From assembly GCA_025677835.1 (NCBI GenBank), contig JAIXMR010000146.1:1-46651 (forward strand): 46,651 bases of DNA, written 5' to 3'. The notes beneath the pieces were generated by a model that had not been told where the DNA came from, searched no databases, and saw nothing but the letters and a program-made list of their open reading frames with translations. Below are positions 22,740-32,617 of the stretch, piece after piece. A program made the position numbers and the translations under genes. The stretch is from Sporodiniella umbellata (taxonomy: Eukaryota; Mucoromycota; Mucoromycetes; Mucorales; Rhizopodaceae). The number at the start of each line of letters is the position of its first letter. Positions within the stretch are counted from its first letter, which is position 1.

Positions 22740-24313
22740 ATGTCAATAAGGCAACGAGAATTTCGTTTAGATGCGGGCTTTATTAAGCAAAGGCCGGGCA
22801 TTTCCAAACGCTATACGATTGAGATCAAGCCAGAGACCAACAGTGACGAGGGGATTCACAGCGGATATTCTCCGATAGTGTCACCCGAAGTGCATGAAGA
22901 CTGGCAATTAGTGTCAGCCAAAACACCCACCGGTATCTACGACCTCATACTTTCCAAGCTCAACCCTTTGGACACTTCCAAACTTAAGACACCCTTTGAC
23001 CTCAGCACATTTAAGAGTCAGAAAGATACAGATTGGGGTAAGAACGATGCTCAAAGTAGGTGGGGGATTTTTTTTTTTGATATAATCGTTTTTTTTTTTT
23101 TTTTTTTTTTTTTGTGTGTATATAGAATTTTGGGCTTCTGTCATGACAGATTTTCAAAACATGTTGAGCAAGGACCTCAGACTATTTCGTCATCAGCTGG
23201 CCAAAGGGGTACCCCCTCCTCTGCGTGGCTTTCTTTGGCAAGCCTTTTCTGGGACGTCGCTTCCACCGTCTGATTATAGAGAACTACTTTATCGTACCAG
23301 CCCACACGAAAAGTTAATCCGAAGTGACCTGCCGCGCGCGTTTCCAGAAGTAGACTATTTCACTACGCCTGCAGGTCAAGAAAGCTTATTTCGTGTTATC
23401 AAAGCTTACAGCCTTACTGATGAAGACGTGGGCTACTGTCAGGGCATTCATTTCATAGCAGGCTGTCTGTTACTCCATGTAAACACTACCTTTGTCTTGT
23501 GTATTTGACTTCAGCTTTTTTATTTTTGGTTAGATGCGAGAAGAGGCTGCCTTTAGCTTACTATGTCAACTGATGACCCAATACGGCTTAAGAGGACAGT
23601 TCATGCCCAAGATGGAAAGGCTACAGGAGCGCTTGTTTCAATTTGAAAAGCTTCTCTCGGTTTACCTGCCACGAGCATACCGCCATCTTGATACCCAGGG
23701 TGTTCTTCCGAGTATGTATGCATCGCAATGGTTTATGACGCTCTTTGTCTACCGATGCCCACTAGAGTTGGTGTATGCTATCTTTGACGTCATTTTGGTA
23801 GAGGGAGCCGACATGATGCTTCACTTTGGACTTGCTCTGATCCAAAAGAACGAGCCGATACTGGTCTGTCTTGATTTCGAAGCCCTTTTGGACTTTTTCC
23901 ACCAACGCCTTTTTGACGCCTACCGACATCAACCAGAACAACTCGTTCAGGACGCCTATCGTTTCTCGATCTCTCCCCAACGCCTAAGTCAATTGGTACA
24001 AGAGCACAAAACACAGCAACATGAAAAGTGGGCGGACCAAATCCAGCAGCTCGAAGCGGCCTATGTTACACTCGAAGCTGATTACAAACATATTGCGCAC
24101 ACACTTGCTCAGGCCAATCAGTGTCTGATCCATCTGGACAAGAAGAATCAACAGTTTCAGCACGAACTCGGTCAGATCCAATCAAAACAACCAGAAAAAG
24201 ACAGTTTTTTGTTTCAAAACCACCAACGGTTGCTGCAAAACAATACCCATCTGCAAACAAAACTGCTGGCACTTCAATCCACTCTTATCCATTCTCAACC
24301 CAAAGAATTATAA
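22740..24313 (+). CDS. TBC-domain Rab GTPase-activating protein (Gyp5/EVI5-like)
   Basis: Three exons (ending near 23054 and 23478, last exon 23534-24313) give about 480 aa. The first ~100 residues form a leader ending DTDWGKNDAQ. The TBC domain starts KFWASVMTDFQNML and contains the arginine-finger motif IRSDLPRAFPE (IxxDxxR) and the glutamine-finger motif YCQGIHFIAG, so both catalytic residues are present. Segments such as QWFMTLFVYRCPLELVYAIFD and LVEGADMMLHFGLALIQKNE are standard TBC helices. The last ~100 residues are a predicted coiled coil (HEKWADQIQQLEAAYVTLEA onward). The GYP5/EVI5 relation is inferred from the TBC-then-coiled-coil layout, and the target Rab is unknown. The first intron contains a long T-run. 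Confidence 0.9.
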
Positions 24314-24490
24314 CATCATGACGCACCCCTTTCGATAGATACCCCCCCCCTCAACTGTTTTAAAAGAAAAAGCGGTTGTAAAATAAAAATCCTTTTTTTT
24401 TTTTTTTTTAATGTAGATTATATACACATCTATCTATGAATCGATAGCTATATGTATGGGTGGGATGGGTGTTCCTATGCAATCAGGGTA

Positions 24491-25066
24491 TTATTGTGAC
24501 TCGACTTCTTTTTTTTGTTTCTCTCTGCATTCCTCGTCCTCCAATAGAATCCTACCCCCTTGGTAAGCCAAGCGAATCTGGGTGGGTAACTGGATCAAGT
24601 TTAAGGCGGTTTCAGCCATCAGGACAGCCATGACCGAGCAGATCAAGAAAGACTCTATCCAGTAGTCTTTTGTTTTCAATGCGATGCTGACATGATAGTT
24701 GAAGGTGTTACAAAAGAACCAACTGACGGCCAATCCCACTGGCATCACGCACTCCAATAAGAGTTCAAACGGAAACGAGGCTGACTCTGGCTGGCTCTCG
24801 TACAGGTTGAATAGCAAGAACAGGGGACAGAAGATAGAGGCCTGGGAAGAAACCAAGGTAGCAATCAGCCTTCGGTCTTCAATAACATCGTATATCATCT
24901 CTTTTCCCCCTTCACCCGTTTCAATCAGTCGACGGACAGACACGCTGCGATCACTGTACACATACAGCGAACAGACCACAATCAACAAAGAATGGATTAT
25001 AGTCGCTATACGAGTGTATTTAATCCAAGGCTGAATCGCTGTCTTCATTCTAAACGTCGTAAACAA
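24491..25066 (-). CDS. Four-helix integral membrane protein, unknown function
   Basis: This is a single 191-aa frame, MFTTFRMKTAIQPWIKYTRI onward. Four hydrophobic segments are visible at about residues 20-38, 67-88, 104-124 and 137-157 (IATIIHSLLIVVCSLYVY; SSQASIFCPLFLLFNLY; ECVMPVGLAVSWFFCNTF; FLICSVMAVLMAETALNLI). A charged loop (GEGGKEMIYDVIEDRR) follows helix 1, and the charged C-terminus is EDEECREKQKKEVESQ. The topology resembles small fungal MARVEL-like proteins, but no defining motif is seen. A second ATG at residue 7 is an alternative start. It converges with the TBC gene, 177 bp stop to stop. Confidence 0.65.
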   Translation of the reverse strand: MFTTFRMKTAIQPWIKYTRIATIIHSLLIVVCSLYVYSDRSVSVRRLIETGEGGKEMIYDVIEDRRLIATLVSSQASIFCPLFLLFNLYESQPESASFPFELLLECVMPVGLAVSWFFCNTFNYHVSIALKTKDYWIESFLICSVMAVLMAETALNLIQLPTQIRLAYQGGRILLEDEECREKQKKEVESQ

Positions 25067-25448
25067 AGAAAAGGAAAAAGAAAGAAAAATAGAAACCTTT
25101 TTTTTGGTTTTTTAATGATTGATTTATTTATTTCTTTTTTTTTTTTTTTTTTTTTTGCTCCTTTATTTTGCTTGATCTCATTTTTGGTTGTTTCTATCGA
25201 GAATGTGTTATTCGGCTTTTTTTATTGCTTTATTAAAACAGAAGATTACTCTGGAATGAAATCAATCATGCATCGTCAAGTGTACCTTAAATACACGTAA
25301 TTCGCTTTCGTATTTCCCTTTGTACACACCTTTTGTCTTGGAAAGACCATCGCTTTGCGGAACTATAAAAAAAAAAAAAAAAAAAATAGGGTAATAGACC
25401 CCAGCAGCCTATTTTTTTTTTTTTATTTTTATTAGCTGACAGCAAGAC
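25067..25448. promoter_or_regulatory. Divergent intergenic region, membrane protein / uS4m
   Basis: About 380 bp serves both outward genes. It consists mostly of T- and A-runs, with no gene and no clear TATA element. Confidence 0.5.
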
Positions 25449-26158
25449 ATGAGAAAGCCAGTGTATTCACTCAGCAGAAAGTTAGCACGCATGTCGTGGA
25501 ACAAATACAACCTGTATAACATTGCTAACAAAAAGCTGGATCACATGGACACAAAGACACTTTTCCAACAGAAATGGATATCGAAAAGAGAAACCCGTGC
25601 TTATCACGGGGACGAACTGTCCGAACGTCAATTCAAAAACAAGTTCTTTGACCCTCAACTTCCCACTATACAATCCGCTGATCATCCTCCTGTGGCTTCA
25701 CTTTTGTTTTCTAAACTCGAACGTCGTTTGGATTTCGTTGTTTTCAGAAGCAACTTTTGCTCTTCGATCTATGCTGCTCGTCAGTTATGTGTCCATGGCA
25801 AAGTATTAGTGAATGGCAAAAAGGTATATTATCCTGTCTGTTCCTAGTTGTTGGTAACTCAGTTTTAGAATAGATGGCCTTTCCTTCACACAAATTAAAG
25901 GACGGTGATCTTGTTACGGTAGATCCTCAATCGATTCCACTCTTGAAAGGGGAAAAAGGAGACGAGTTAGAATTCACACCCAGGCCGTTCTCTCAGCCAT
26001 TTCTGTTTGTGCCCGAATACCTCGAAGTCAACTACAACACATGTCAGACTGTATTTTTAAGAGAACCCATCTCCCGACCTGGACGTACTGAAATCCCCTC
26101 CCCTTTCCCACCCGAATATCATGCACTCTCCTATGAATACTACGCTCGTAACAAATAG
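25449..26158 (+). CDS. NAM9: Mitochondrial small-subunit ribosomal protein uS4m (Nam9)
   Basis: Two exons (25449-25823 and 25874-26158) give 219 aa. uS4 is an early-assembling 16S-type rRNA binder of the small subunit. The S4 RNA-binding domain is SKLERRLDFVVFRSNFCSSI, followed by AARQLCVHGKVLVNGKK, across the intron to MAFPSHKLKDGDLVTVDP. Fungal uS4m proteins have such an N-terminus (MRKPVYSLSRKLARMSWNKY) and an extra C-terminal part. The acceptor is the ATAG just before ATG 25874; the earlier TTTTAG six bases upstream would shift the frame. The C-terminus is ALSYEYYARNK. Confidence 0.9.
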
Positions 26159-26238
26159 ATTTTGTATATTTACATAAAAATGTATATACTGTATACACAT
26201 CGAGGGACCTACACAGACCTTTATTATTGCTATTGTTA

Positions 26239-27508
26239 CTATACATAAGAGTCGCTATCTTCCACAGATATCTGATCCTCTCCAATCAACCGTGTGCGCT
26301 CATCCTCTATTGATTTCACCTGGGGATAAATCAAGTAATACTGCAGTAGGAAGACAGAGTCAAACACAATGACAATCAAACCAAGCCCACTATATATATA
26401 TATATACATGTATATATACATAAACCAAACGTTTTGTTAGATGTTGACACTACAGACTTTTCATTTACAGTTTCACGTTATCCTATAGGTCAAAATTAAT
26501 TTCCCTGTTTTTGGCTATTCTCGTTTACCCCTTCAATCCCAGACCAGTCATTCACAATGTAGGCATCCAATAACAACTGGACAATGGACAGCACCGCACC
26601 TGACAAGTCCTAAACGTGACAGATTTTCAGATAATTCCGTTTCAATTTCAGGGTTCTCTTACCAGACACACGTATTGCAAGCTCAGTCCTTGGGCTGATT
26701 GACGTTTACAGTTCAGCCAAACCTGAGGCAAATATTTAATGAAATCCACCACTAATTTAATCGAACTTGTGTAATACAATAAATCAATCCATGCCACATT
26801 CCCATAATAAATGGCGGATACCATCAACACAGCGCCAATAAATCCAAACCAAACAAAGGAAGCGGCAAAAGAAGAAATATGTTGTGCGTGTTTCTAGGTT
26901 AAGAGTCAGAAAAGGATGGCTTTTTTTTTTTTTTTTTTTTTACCTTGTAAATGCAAGTCTGCAATAAGACGAAAAAAGATAAAACAAACCCATGGACAGC
27001 AAATACAACATCATTCATTCTCACCAAATGATGATCCCCATGTCTATGCTTGTCTAAATCATGATTTTTTTTTTTTTTGGTTATTGACAGTAGTTGTAAT
27101 GGCCTGTCTTACATTCGTCTTGGATCTCTTTATTAAAGTAGAACGAACAAGTATAAACCTGCAGAAACGGTTAAAAAAAAAAACAAAGGATGCTATCTAT
27201 AAAAAAAAAAAAAAAAAATACTTGCTGAATAACAAAAGAAACCAAGAACGTTATAAAACAAAAAGTCCATAGAAAGTCCACGTACGCTATCCATTTTTTT
27301 TTTCTAAGAGAAAAGCCAATATTTCGTATCACTTTACCTCTTTCTTTGCCAGTTTAAATAAACTTGTGGATAGAAACTAATAGACCATACAGAGAAATAT
27401 GTCTAAAATATATCAAGAAAAAATATTTGTCAAGTCTGTTGTTCTTTAACAATAGAAATCTACCCAGCCTATAATATCAGATACGATGTCTAACACTAAA
27501 TTTGACAT
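26239..27508 (-). CDS. CTNS: Cystinosin homologue, lysosomal/vacuolar cystine-proton symporter (PQ-loop)
   Basis: Cystinosin exports cystine from lysosomes or vacuoles with protons and belongs to the PQ-loop seven-helix family. Exons rebuilt on the minus strand start at ATG 27508 (MSNLVLDIVSDIIGW). They continue VWSISFYPQVYLNWQRK (first PQ loop), RGLSMDFLFYNVLGFFCYS, VYTCSFYFNKEIQDE, RMNDVVFAVHGFVLSFFVLL, FVWFGFIGAVLMVSAI and VDFIKYLPQVWLNCKRQSAQ (second PQ loop). Then come DLSGAVLSIVQLLLDAYIVN and GLGLIVIVFDSVFLLQYYLI, ending SVEDSDSYV. That is about 300 aa. Two joins are unusual: one donor appears to be GCAAGT (27225), and a 14-nt microexon (26482-26469) restores frame and the family motif GDxxKxGLG. 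The last intron ends in a (TA)n tract. Confidence 0.92.
26469..26482 (-). other. 14-nt microexon in the cystinosin gene
   Basis: On the minus strand the segment is flanked by CCTATAG upstream and GTAAATG downstream. It starts in phase 0 and ends in phase 2, exactly what the two neighbouring exons need. The joined peptide reads IEG-DNVKL-GLGLI, matching GDPTKFGLG of human cystinosin as I recall it. Direct joining of the flanking exons gives an early stop. Confidence 0.75.
27159..27225 (-). other. Candidate GC-AG intron in the cystinosin gene
   Basis: The donor is GCAAGT after TATTCA, and the acceptor is TTTCTGCAG. This 67-nt intron is phase 0 on both sides and gives FFCYS-VYTCSF, like FVAYSVFN of human cystinosin. 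The GT four bases further on is out of phase. Confidence 0.7.
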
Positions 27509-28474
27509 TTAAAAAAATTATAATAAAAAAAAAAAAAAAAAAATTAATAAAAAAGGAGTGTAGCCTTAATAAAAAAAAAGAATTGATTTACCGAATATAG
27601 AATCTGTCCGATCTACACCAGAACTTTTCAAGCCATATTAACACCTTTTATTCTTTTCAAAGCCTAAAATCTAGCCTTTTGGTGGCCGTGGTCTGTTGAT
27701 TAAACCATTCATTCATAGCTGCACTCTGTTGTAAAAATATCGTCTTAACGTTCCTTAACAAGTAGTATAAGATTAGGAGCGTGTCATACGCATACCCCTC
27801 TACAGAATCTGTATTACACAGAGCCAGCAGCAATTGTGTTACTGTTTGATGCTATGTTTGCTAAAGCCACGTTGAGGAAGGTTGTTATCCAATCGATCTT
27901 AGCACACGGTCTTGTGCATAGATAGCTTTTTTTTTTTTTTTTTTTTTTTTTGCCTATTTGTTATGGTTTACATGTAGACCAAAAATTCGCCACTGAACCA
28001 TCTCTACCTTAAGAGATTTACAAGTATATACCTTCTTGTTATCAAACCAATAAACGCTATCTTTACAAACTTACATGCATAATACGACTTTAAAATTCAA
28101 TAAACAATTTCAGAAACAAACTTGTGTTTGCTGAAACCATCTATAAATATCACCACCATGTGGCGAGAGTGACATGCCCGGTCTAAGGCTCTCTCTACAT
28201 TGATTAGAGAAATCTTGGTTTAACCTGTCTTTCTCTTAAAGCGTAAAACAAAACTTGAACATTTTTATTTGCACAGTACTAAAGTAAGGAATTCTCTTTC
28301 TATTCTGTTTCAAACAAAAGCTTAAAAAAGCAAGGATTTGTCGTTTAAACATCCCTTTTCGACTTGTTATTATTGTCGTTCGTTTGCAATGTTATATATA
28401 CACACGAAAAATGCAGATCAAAGCAATTTATTTTAGTATTGGCAATCATGGTACATTTGTTTCTCTACGGTTCG

Positions 28475-28508
<34 letters not shown>

Positions 28509-28526
28509 AGTGGCAATTCTTCTTTT
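27509..28526. other. Intergenic region, cystinosin start to mL49 stop
   Basis: About 1 kb. The part at 27657-27927 has protein-like reading on the minus strand in two frames (listed separately as a possible pseudogene). The rest, 27930-28526, is A/T-rich with T-runs and no gene or RNA that I recognise. Confidence 0.5.
27657..27927 (-). pseudogene. Possible decayed or unrecognised coding fragment
   Basis: On the minus strand, one frame (27927-27814) reads KIDWITTFLNVALANIAS then stops. The overlapping frame (27851-27657) reads TVTQLLLALCNTDSVEGYAY, then DTLLILYYLLRNVKTIFLQQ, and ends TATKRLDFRL-stop. Both have globular, helix-like composition unlike the surrounding A/T-rich DNA. No good ATG or intron pair joins them cleanly, and no family is recognised. 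It could be the end of a broken gene, or a short gene whose intron I could not place. Confidence 0.3.
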
Positions 28527-28805
28527 TTAAAATCCCTTGAGGACCAGCCAATATTTAATATCGTTTACGCAGTGGCCTTTGATGACGACGTTTTGAGTAT
28601 TCGAGTTGACATGGGCAACAACTTCAGGAAAGTCTGCTTTTAAATCGTTCACCAAGGCATTGGGATCACCTTTGATTCTACGGACTATTGTTGAGAGATT
28701 GGTTCGGCCGTTCTTGTATTCTGAATAAACAGGGAGACCCTTGTTGGATGTGCGGGAAATTTGATAGGTTGTATAGAATCTCTTTTGGCATAATGTACGC
28801 AACAT
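28527..28805 (-). CDS. IMG2: Mitochondrial large-subunit ribosomal protein mL49 (Img2 family)
   Basis: A single exon of 92 aa starts MLRTLCQKRFYTTYQISRTS, a basic, Ser/Thr-rich mitochondrial presequence. It continues LPVYSEYKNGRTNLSTIVRR, DPNALVNDLKADFPEVVAHV and NTQNVVIKGHCVNDIKYWLV, ending LKGF. The pattern 'LPVY-EY-NG', a central IRRIKGD-like stretch, and a C-terminal NTQNVVIKG...V..WL..GF are typical of mL49/Img2. The family member is near the periphery of the mitochondrial large subunit. The length matches fungal homologues. Confidence 0.88.
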   Translation of the reverse strand: MLRTLCQKRFYTTYQISRTSNKGLPVYSEYKNGRTNLSTIVRRIKGDPNALVNDLKADFPEVVAHVNSNTQNVVIKGHCVNDIKYWLVLKGF

Positions 28806-30220
28806 GTTGGCTTTTTTTTTTTTTTTTACAGTCTGATTAAAAAAAAACGTTTAAAAAAAAAAAAAGGAAAAAGAGTCTTTTGTGTTAGGGGGTAAATTCA
28901 CAGTCCTACAGTTTTTTTTTTTTTTTTTACATGTCCAAGTCTTTTGAGTAAATTCATTAGGCTTGTCAGTTTTACTTTTGTATAGACAACCTTACTTTGC
29001 TTTTTTTTTTTTTTTTTTTTTTTGTTGACAAAAGCTTTCATAAGAAAAAAACATAAAAAAAACAACGTAAAGAACTCGCGTACTGTTCCTTGAACCAATG
29101 AGTCTATTTTGAGCTTCAGGCACTTTATTTCTATGGCTGTTGATACAACACTTATTTCAGTTTGTGATCTTACGTATGTATGGAGACGATATACATTAGG
29201 ATATATTTGGCGTTTGTTAGGAAATTTTTTTTTAATGGAAATTACAAAGCTGACCTGACAGTTTTGACAGGTTTTTGTTATAGGATCCCTTGCCGAACAA
29301 AGAGAAAACATTCTCTATGGTAAAAAGAACCCTAGTTTAACTATACTATTTCAAGAGCGGGGTTTTTTTTTTTTTTTTTGACAGACAAGATTTTGGTTTT
29401 AGCTGCTGACTGTCATGCCTATTACATAATGAAACAAGCATTGTTCATTAAAGGCTCTATGCATAGAGAATAGTAGCTGTTTCGTTGATATAGTTTACGA
29501 ATAGAAAGATATAAGCTGGAATGCCAAGACAGTTGTTAAGGCAAAGCGAGAGACTTATACAATAAAAGTGTAGCTTACATCTATTTTATGTTGCTAGCAG
29601 ATAAAAAAAAAAACTTGTCCAATTGTAGAAATAAGAGTATACATGCTGAGCACAATGGCTCTATGTCCTAATCTTATGTACGTAGCCTTGTACAGTATTT
29701 ACTTTGAACCGTTAGTATGGCGAGATAAAGCGGTTACACGCACTAATCATATCATTTGGTAGGATCCAAATAACAGACTATATGGCACTCTAGAATATCA
29801 GTAAAGAGACTAAAAGTTACAAGTGTGTGTACACATATTCGGAAAAAAAAAAAGCATTGTGGTACAATTCTGACGTATAACCAATTCGAAATAGGGAAAA
29901 ATAAACAAAATAGCTTTTTGAGCAACCTTGAAAACAAAAGTTGAATTCTACCATTACGTTCAACTTTTTGGTGTTTAAGGTACGCTTCTTTTTTTTTTTT
30001 TTGACACGGGTTTTCTTTAAGCCTTGTCAACAGACTTTGTTTTTCGTATGGTAAAAGTGGTTTTAAAACCAATTTATAGTTTATTTTTTGGCCTTTTATC
30101 TGAGCTTTGGGCTATACGAGTGCTTTTGGTGATTTATTTTTTCTTAAATTATGTATAGCTCTCTTCAACGATTCTATTGAGAAGCGATAAAGCCTTCTTT
30201 TTGAATCTAGCTATTTCAAT

Positions 30221-30252
<32 letters not shown>

Positions 30253-30442
30253 CAGCACTTGTTTGATAAGCAAAATAAAAACACGACTTGGGTTTGGTAA
30301 CTCAAAAGATCTGCAAGCGGTTACTGCCAACTAAGCAAGATTGATCTTATCACCTACTTGTCTGAAATTGTAAACAAAGATAACTTTAAAGATAATGCTT
30401 TTGCAGCTATACGCATACAACACATTTCATTCTATTACAAGT
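28806..30442. other. 1.6 kb A/T-rich intergenic region, no supported gene
   Basis: This lies between mL49 (-) and QNG1 (-). It holds many homopolymer runs (including an A-run of about 28 at 30224-30251). Minus-strand frames (for example 29311-28898 and 30072-29752) become lysine- or phenylalanine-run translations. A 23-codon stretch near 30215-30150 (-), reading EIARFKKKALSLLNRIVEES, looks protein-like but has no start or clear splice partner. Confidence 0.5.
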
Positions 30443-31572
30443 CTAATAAAAGCAACTTCTTGTGCAATGAGTAGGCACCGTCATTTGATCTTGGATTTCT
30501 TTAGCCAGATCCCAAACGTAAAAATCGATGAGGATAGCATTTACTTTGATAGCAGGGTCAAGTTGAAGCATTCTTTCTTTGACAAGTTCCACCGCCCAGA
30601 TAGAGTTACCACGTATCTCTATTTCATCTTCTGAACCCGAAGGAAAGTTCTCTCGTCTTTCGAGTCTTTCGATCAGTTTGGGTGAATAGGAAAGCAAGCC
30701 TAACTGATATAAGGCTTGTGGTACTCTGTAATCTGCAAACATCGTAACGGAATCGATATCATCAAAACGGCCATAGTCTGTGCCATCAAAGCAAGCCCTA
30801 AACAAGACAGTGTATGGGATTTAGTTAGTCAATGTTAACTAGTCTCTCTGGTGTTTTGTTTACCACAAGTCAGCGATAAGAATCTGAGCTCTTTTCAGAA
30901 TATAAACTATACCCATGTGGTTAGTCAATTAGATACGTACGCGAGCCGTGTTACCTTGTACCCCTTTGAACTGATGAATGTCCCTAAAAGATGAAAAATG
31001 GCTCAAGATGATCTCTATCAGGGTCGATGCGGTATGGTTAGCCTCTGTAATGCAATGAACAAACGAGCCTTGGTATTTCTAACCCGATAGAAAAGAGTCA
31101 ATAGGTGTTTTTGGTATGCTGTCTTACCTCACATAGAACCTGGCCTGCTTCTTTCATGACACTAATTCTCTCTTCGAGCATAGGACAGTTTTCTTTAGTG
31201 TCTGATCTAAAGATAGCCCTTAACTCTTGATCTGAGGCTGTACGATAATATTCAGGAGAGGTGATGGGTATTCCGTTATCCAACGCTCTATGAATAGCCG
31301 CACACAGAGACCAATAGCCTGTATACATTGTACCATTATATCGAACAGCATATCGATCTGGATGAGGGCAACTTTTATCAGCTAAATCCAAGTCACTCCA
31401 AAAAGAGAAATTTAATAAATCCACTAAAAAGATCCTAGGGGGACAGATAAGAACAGAGTCTAGCGATTGTGTCTATTTACCAATCAACAGTGCTTTGATC
31501 TGCCGTTTTTGGATGTAATGGGTGTTGATTCCAAGTCTTGGTGCTGTAGCTCTTTACTTTCATGTTACTCAT
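30443..31572 (-). CDS. QNG1: Queuosine salvage protein QNG1 (DUF2419 family)
   Basis: QNG1 hydrolyses queuosine 5'-monophosphate to free queuine, letting eukaryotes recycle the modified base for tRNA wobble positions. Five exons give about 330 aa from ATG 31572 (MSNMKVKSYSTKTW); an in-frame stop lies just upstream. Joined exons read TVDW-IFLVDLLNFSFWSDLD, then YTGYWSLCAAIHRALDNGIP, EERISVMKEAGQVLCE, KYQGSFVHCITEANHTASTL, SSFRDIHQFKGVQ, VYILKRAQILIADLW-ACFDG, VTMFADYRVPQALYQLGLL, EIEIRGNSIWAVELVKERML, and AILIDFYVWDLAKE near the C-terminus, ending TRSCFY. All these are hallmark family blocks. Each intron is short and GT-AG. Fungi cannot make queuine, so the gene implies salvage from the environment. 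Confidence 0.93.
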
Positions 31573-31723
31573 GATCTACGCTATCCAACGTTTTTTTTAA
31601 AAAAAAGATTAACTTTTATCCGTTTGTCCGACCTTACCGTTTTCGCTGCTCTGTCAAGATTCTCTTTGGGAATGGTGACATGTCGACTGTTCTATTACCC
31701 GTGAGCTATTTTGTTCCTATTAA

Positions 31724-31762
<39 letters not shown>

Positions 31763-31865
31763 AACACACCTCTGAAATAAATTGAGCGCTACTCAGTACT
31801 CTGTTGGTAGCAGTTGGCATGTCTCGAAACAAGCAAGATGGAATCTACCCAAAAAAAGAAAAAAA

Positions 31866-31909
31866 GAAAAAAAGCCAAAAAAAAGCCAAAAAAAAGCCAA
31901 AAAAAAAAA
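31866..31909. repeat. Tandem repeat, 11-bp A-rich unit with GCC
   Basis: GCC recurs at 31874, 31885 and 31896, separated by runs of eight A, so the period is exactly 11 bp. Confidence 0.85.
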
Positions 31910-32049
31910 TTTTATTATAATTTTTGACAAATTTTTTTATAAACTGATCTATGTTTGCATACTGCCTTTCAAAAAGAAAATCAAAGTAGTTTCTAACAAA
32001 AGATCGTCTTAAGCTTTAATTGAAACGATTCTTTTTCTTTGATAGGAGG

Positions 32050-32080
<31 letters not shown>

Positions 32081-32347
32081 CTAATTAAGGCATACATACC
32101 CAAGAATAAAAGGGAAAACAAATAAGCAAGGCAGCAAAAAGGTTTAAGCTTGTTCGCCGATTGAAAAAAAAAAAAAAAAAACAATGATCCGTGTCTTCCG
32201 GAAAGCCGCCAGACACAAAGATTATCACTCCACGCTTTTTTTTAAAAAAAAAAAAAAAAAAAAAACGCTACTATTTTTTTCCATAGCTTAAAAGCCTTTG
32301 AGGTCTTTTATCACCCAAAACGAAACGTAACACTGCCTTGATCTGCA

Positions 32348-32355
32348 TGACGTCA
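32348..32355. promoter_or_regulatory. CRE palindrome TGACGTCA in the PMA1 promoter
   Basis: A perfect ATF/CREB-type site lies 263 bp upstream of the PMA1 start, at a typical activator distance. The activity is inferred from the motif. Confidence 0.45.
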
Positions 32356-32617
32356 AACAAGACTTTTTAATGATAACAAAAATACAAGTGAAACATAGAC
32401 TGGAAAGGGTTTATTTTTGTTAGCTTAAAAAAAGAAAAATTGGGGTGTGTGAAAGAAACCCCTTCAGAAGTATTTAAATAGTTGCAAGTTTTCAAGAAAA
32501 GGAATAAAAAACCTATTTCTTTTATCAATTGACGCATTTTTTCTCTTTTTTTTTTTTGTTTTTTTTTTTTTTTGTTTTAGAAATAATAAATCTCATCTTT
32601 TCTGATTCCTTTCTATC

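Larger units (their letters stand above)
31573..32617. promoter_or_regulatory. Divergent promoter region, QNG1 / PMA1
   Basis: About 1 kb with no gene. It contains a (CA)n microsatellite (about 31728-31765), an 11-bp A-rich tandem repeat, several long A and T runs, a CRE palindrome at 32348 and T-rich tracts directly before the PMA1 ATG. Confidence 0.6.

Noticed and set aside
28898..29311. 137-aa minus-strand frame downstream of QNG1
   Set aside because: Passes through several A-runs as poly-lysine, with no recognisable motif.
29752..30072. 106-aa minus-strand frame starting MVLKPLLPYEKQSLLTRLKE
   Set aside because: The first 20 residues look plausible, but the frame then passes through A-runs and ends in Phe/Cys-rich low-complexity sequence, and no partner exon was found.
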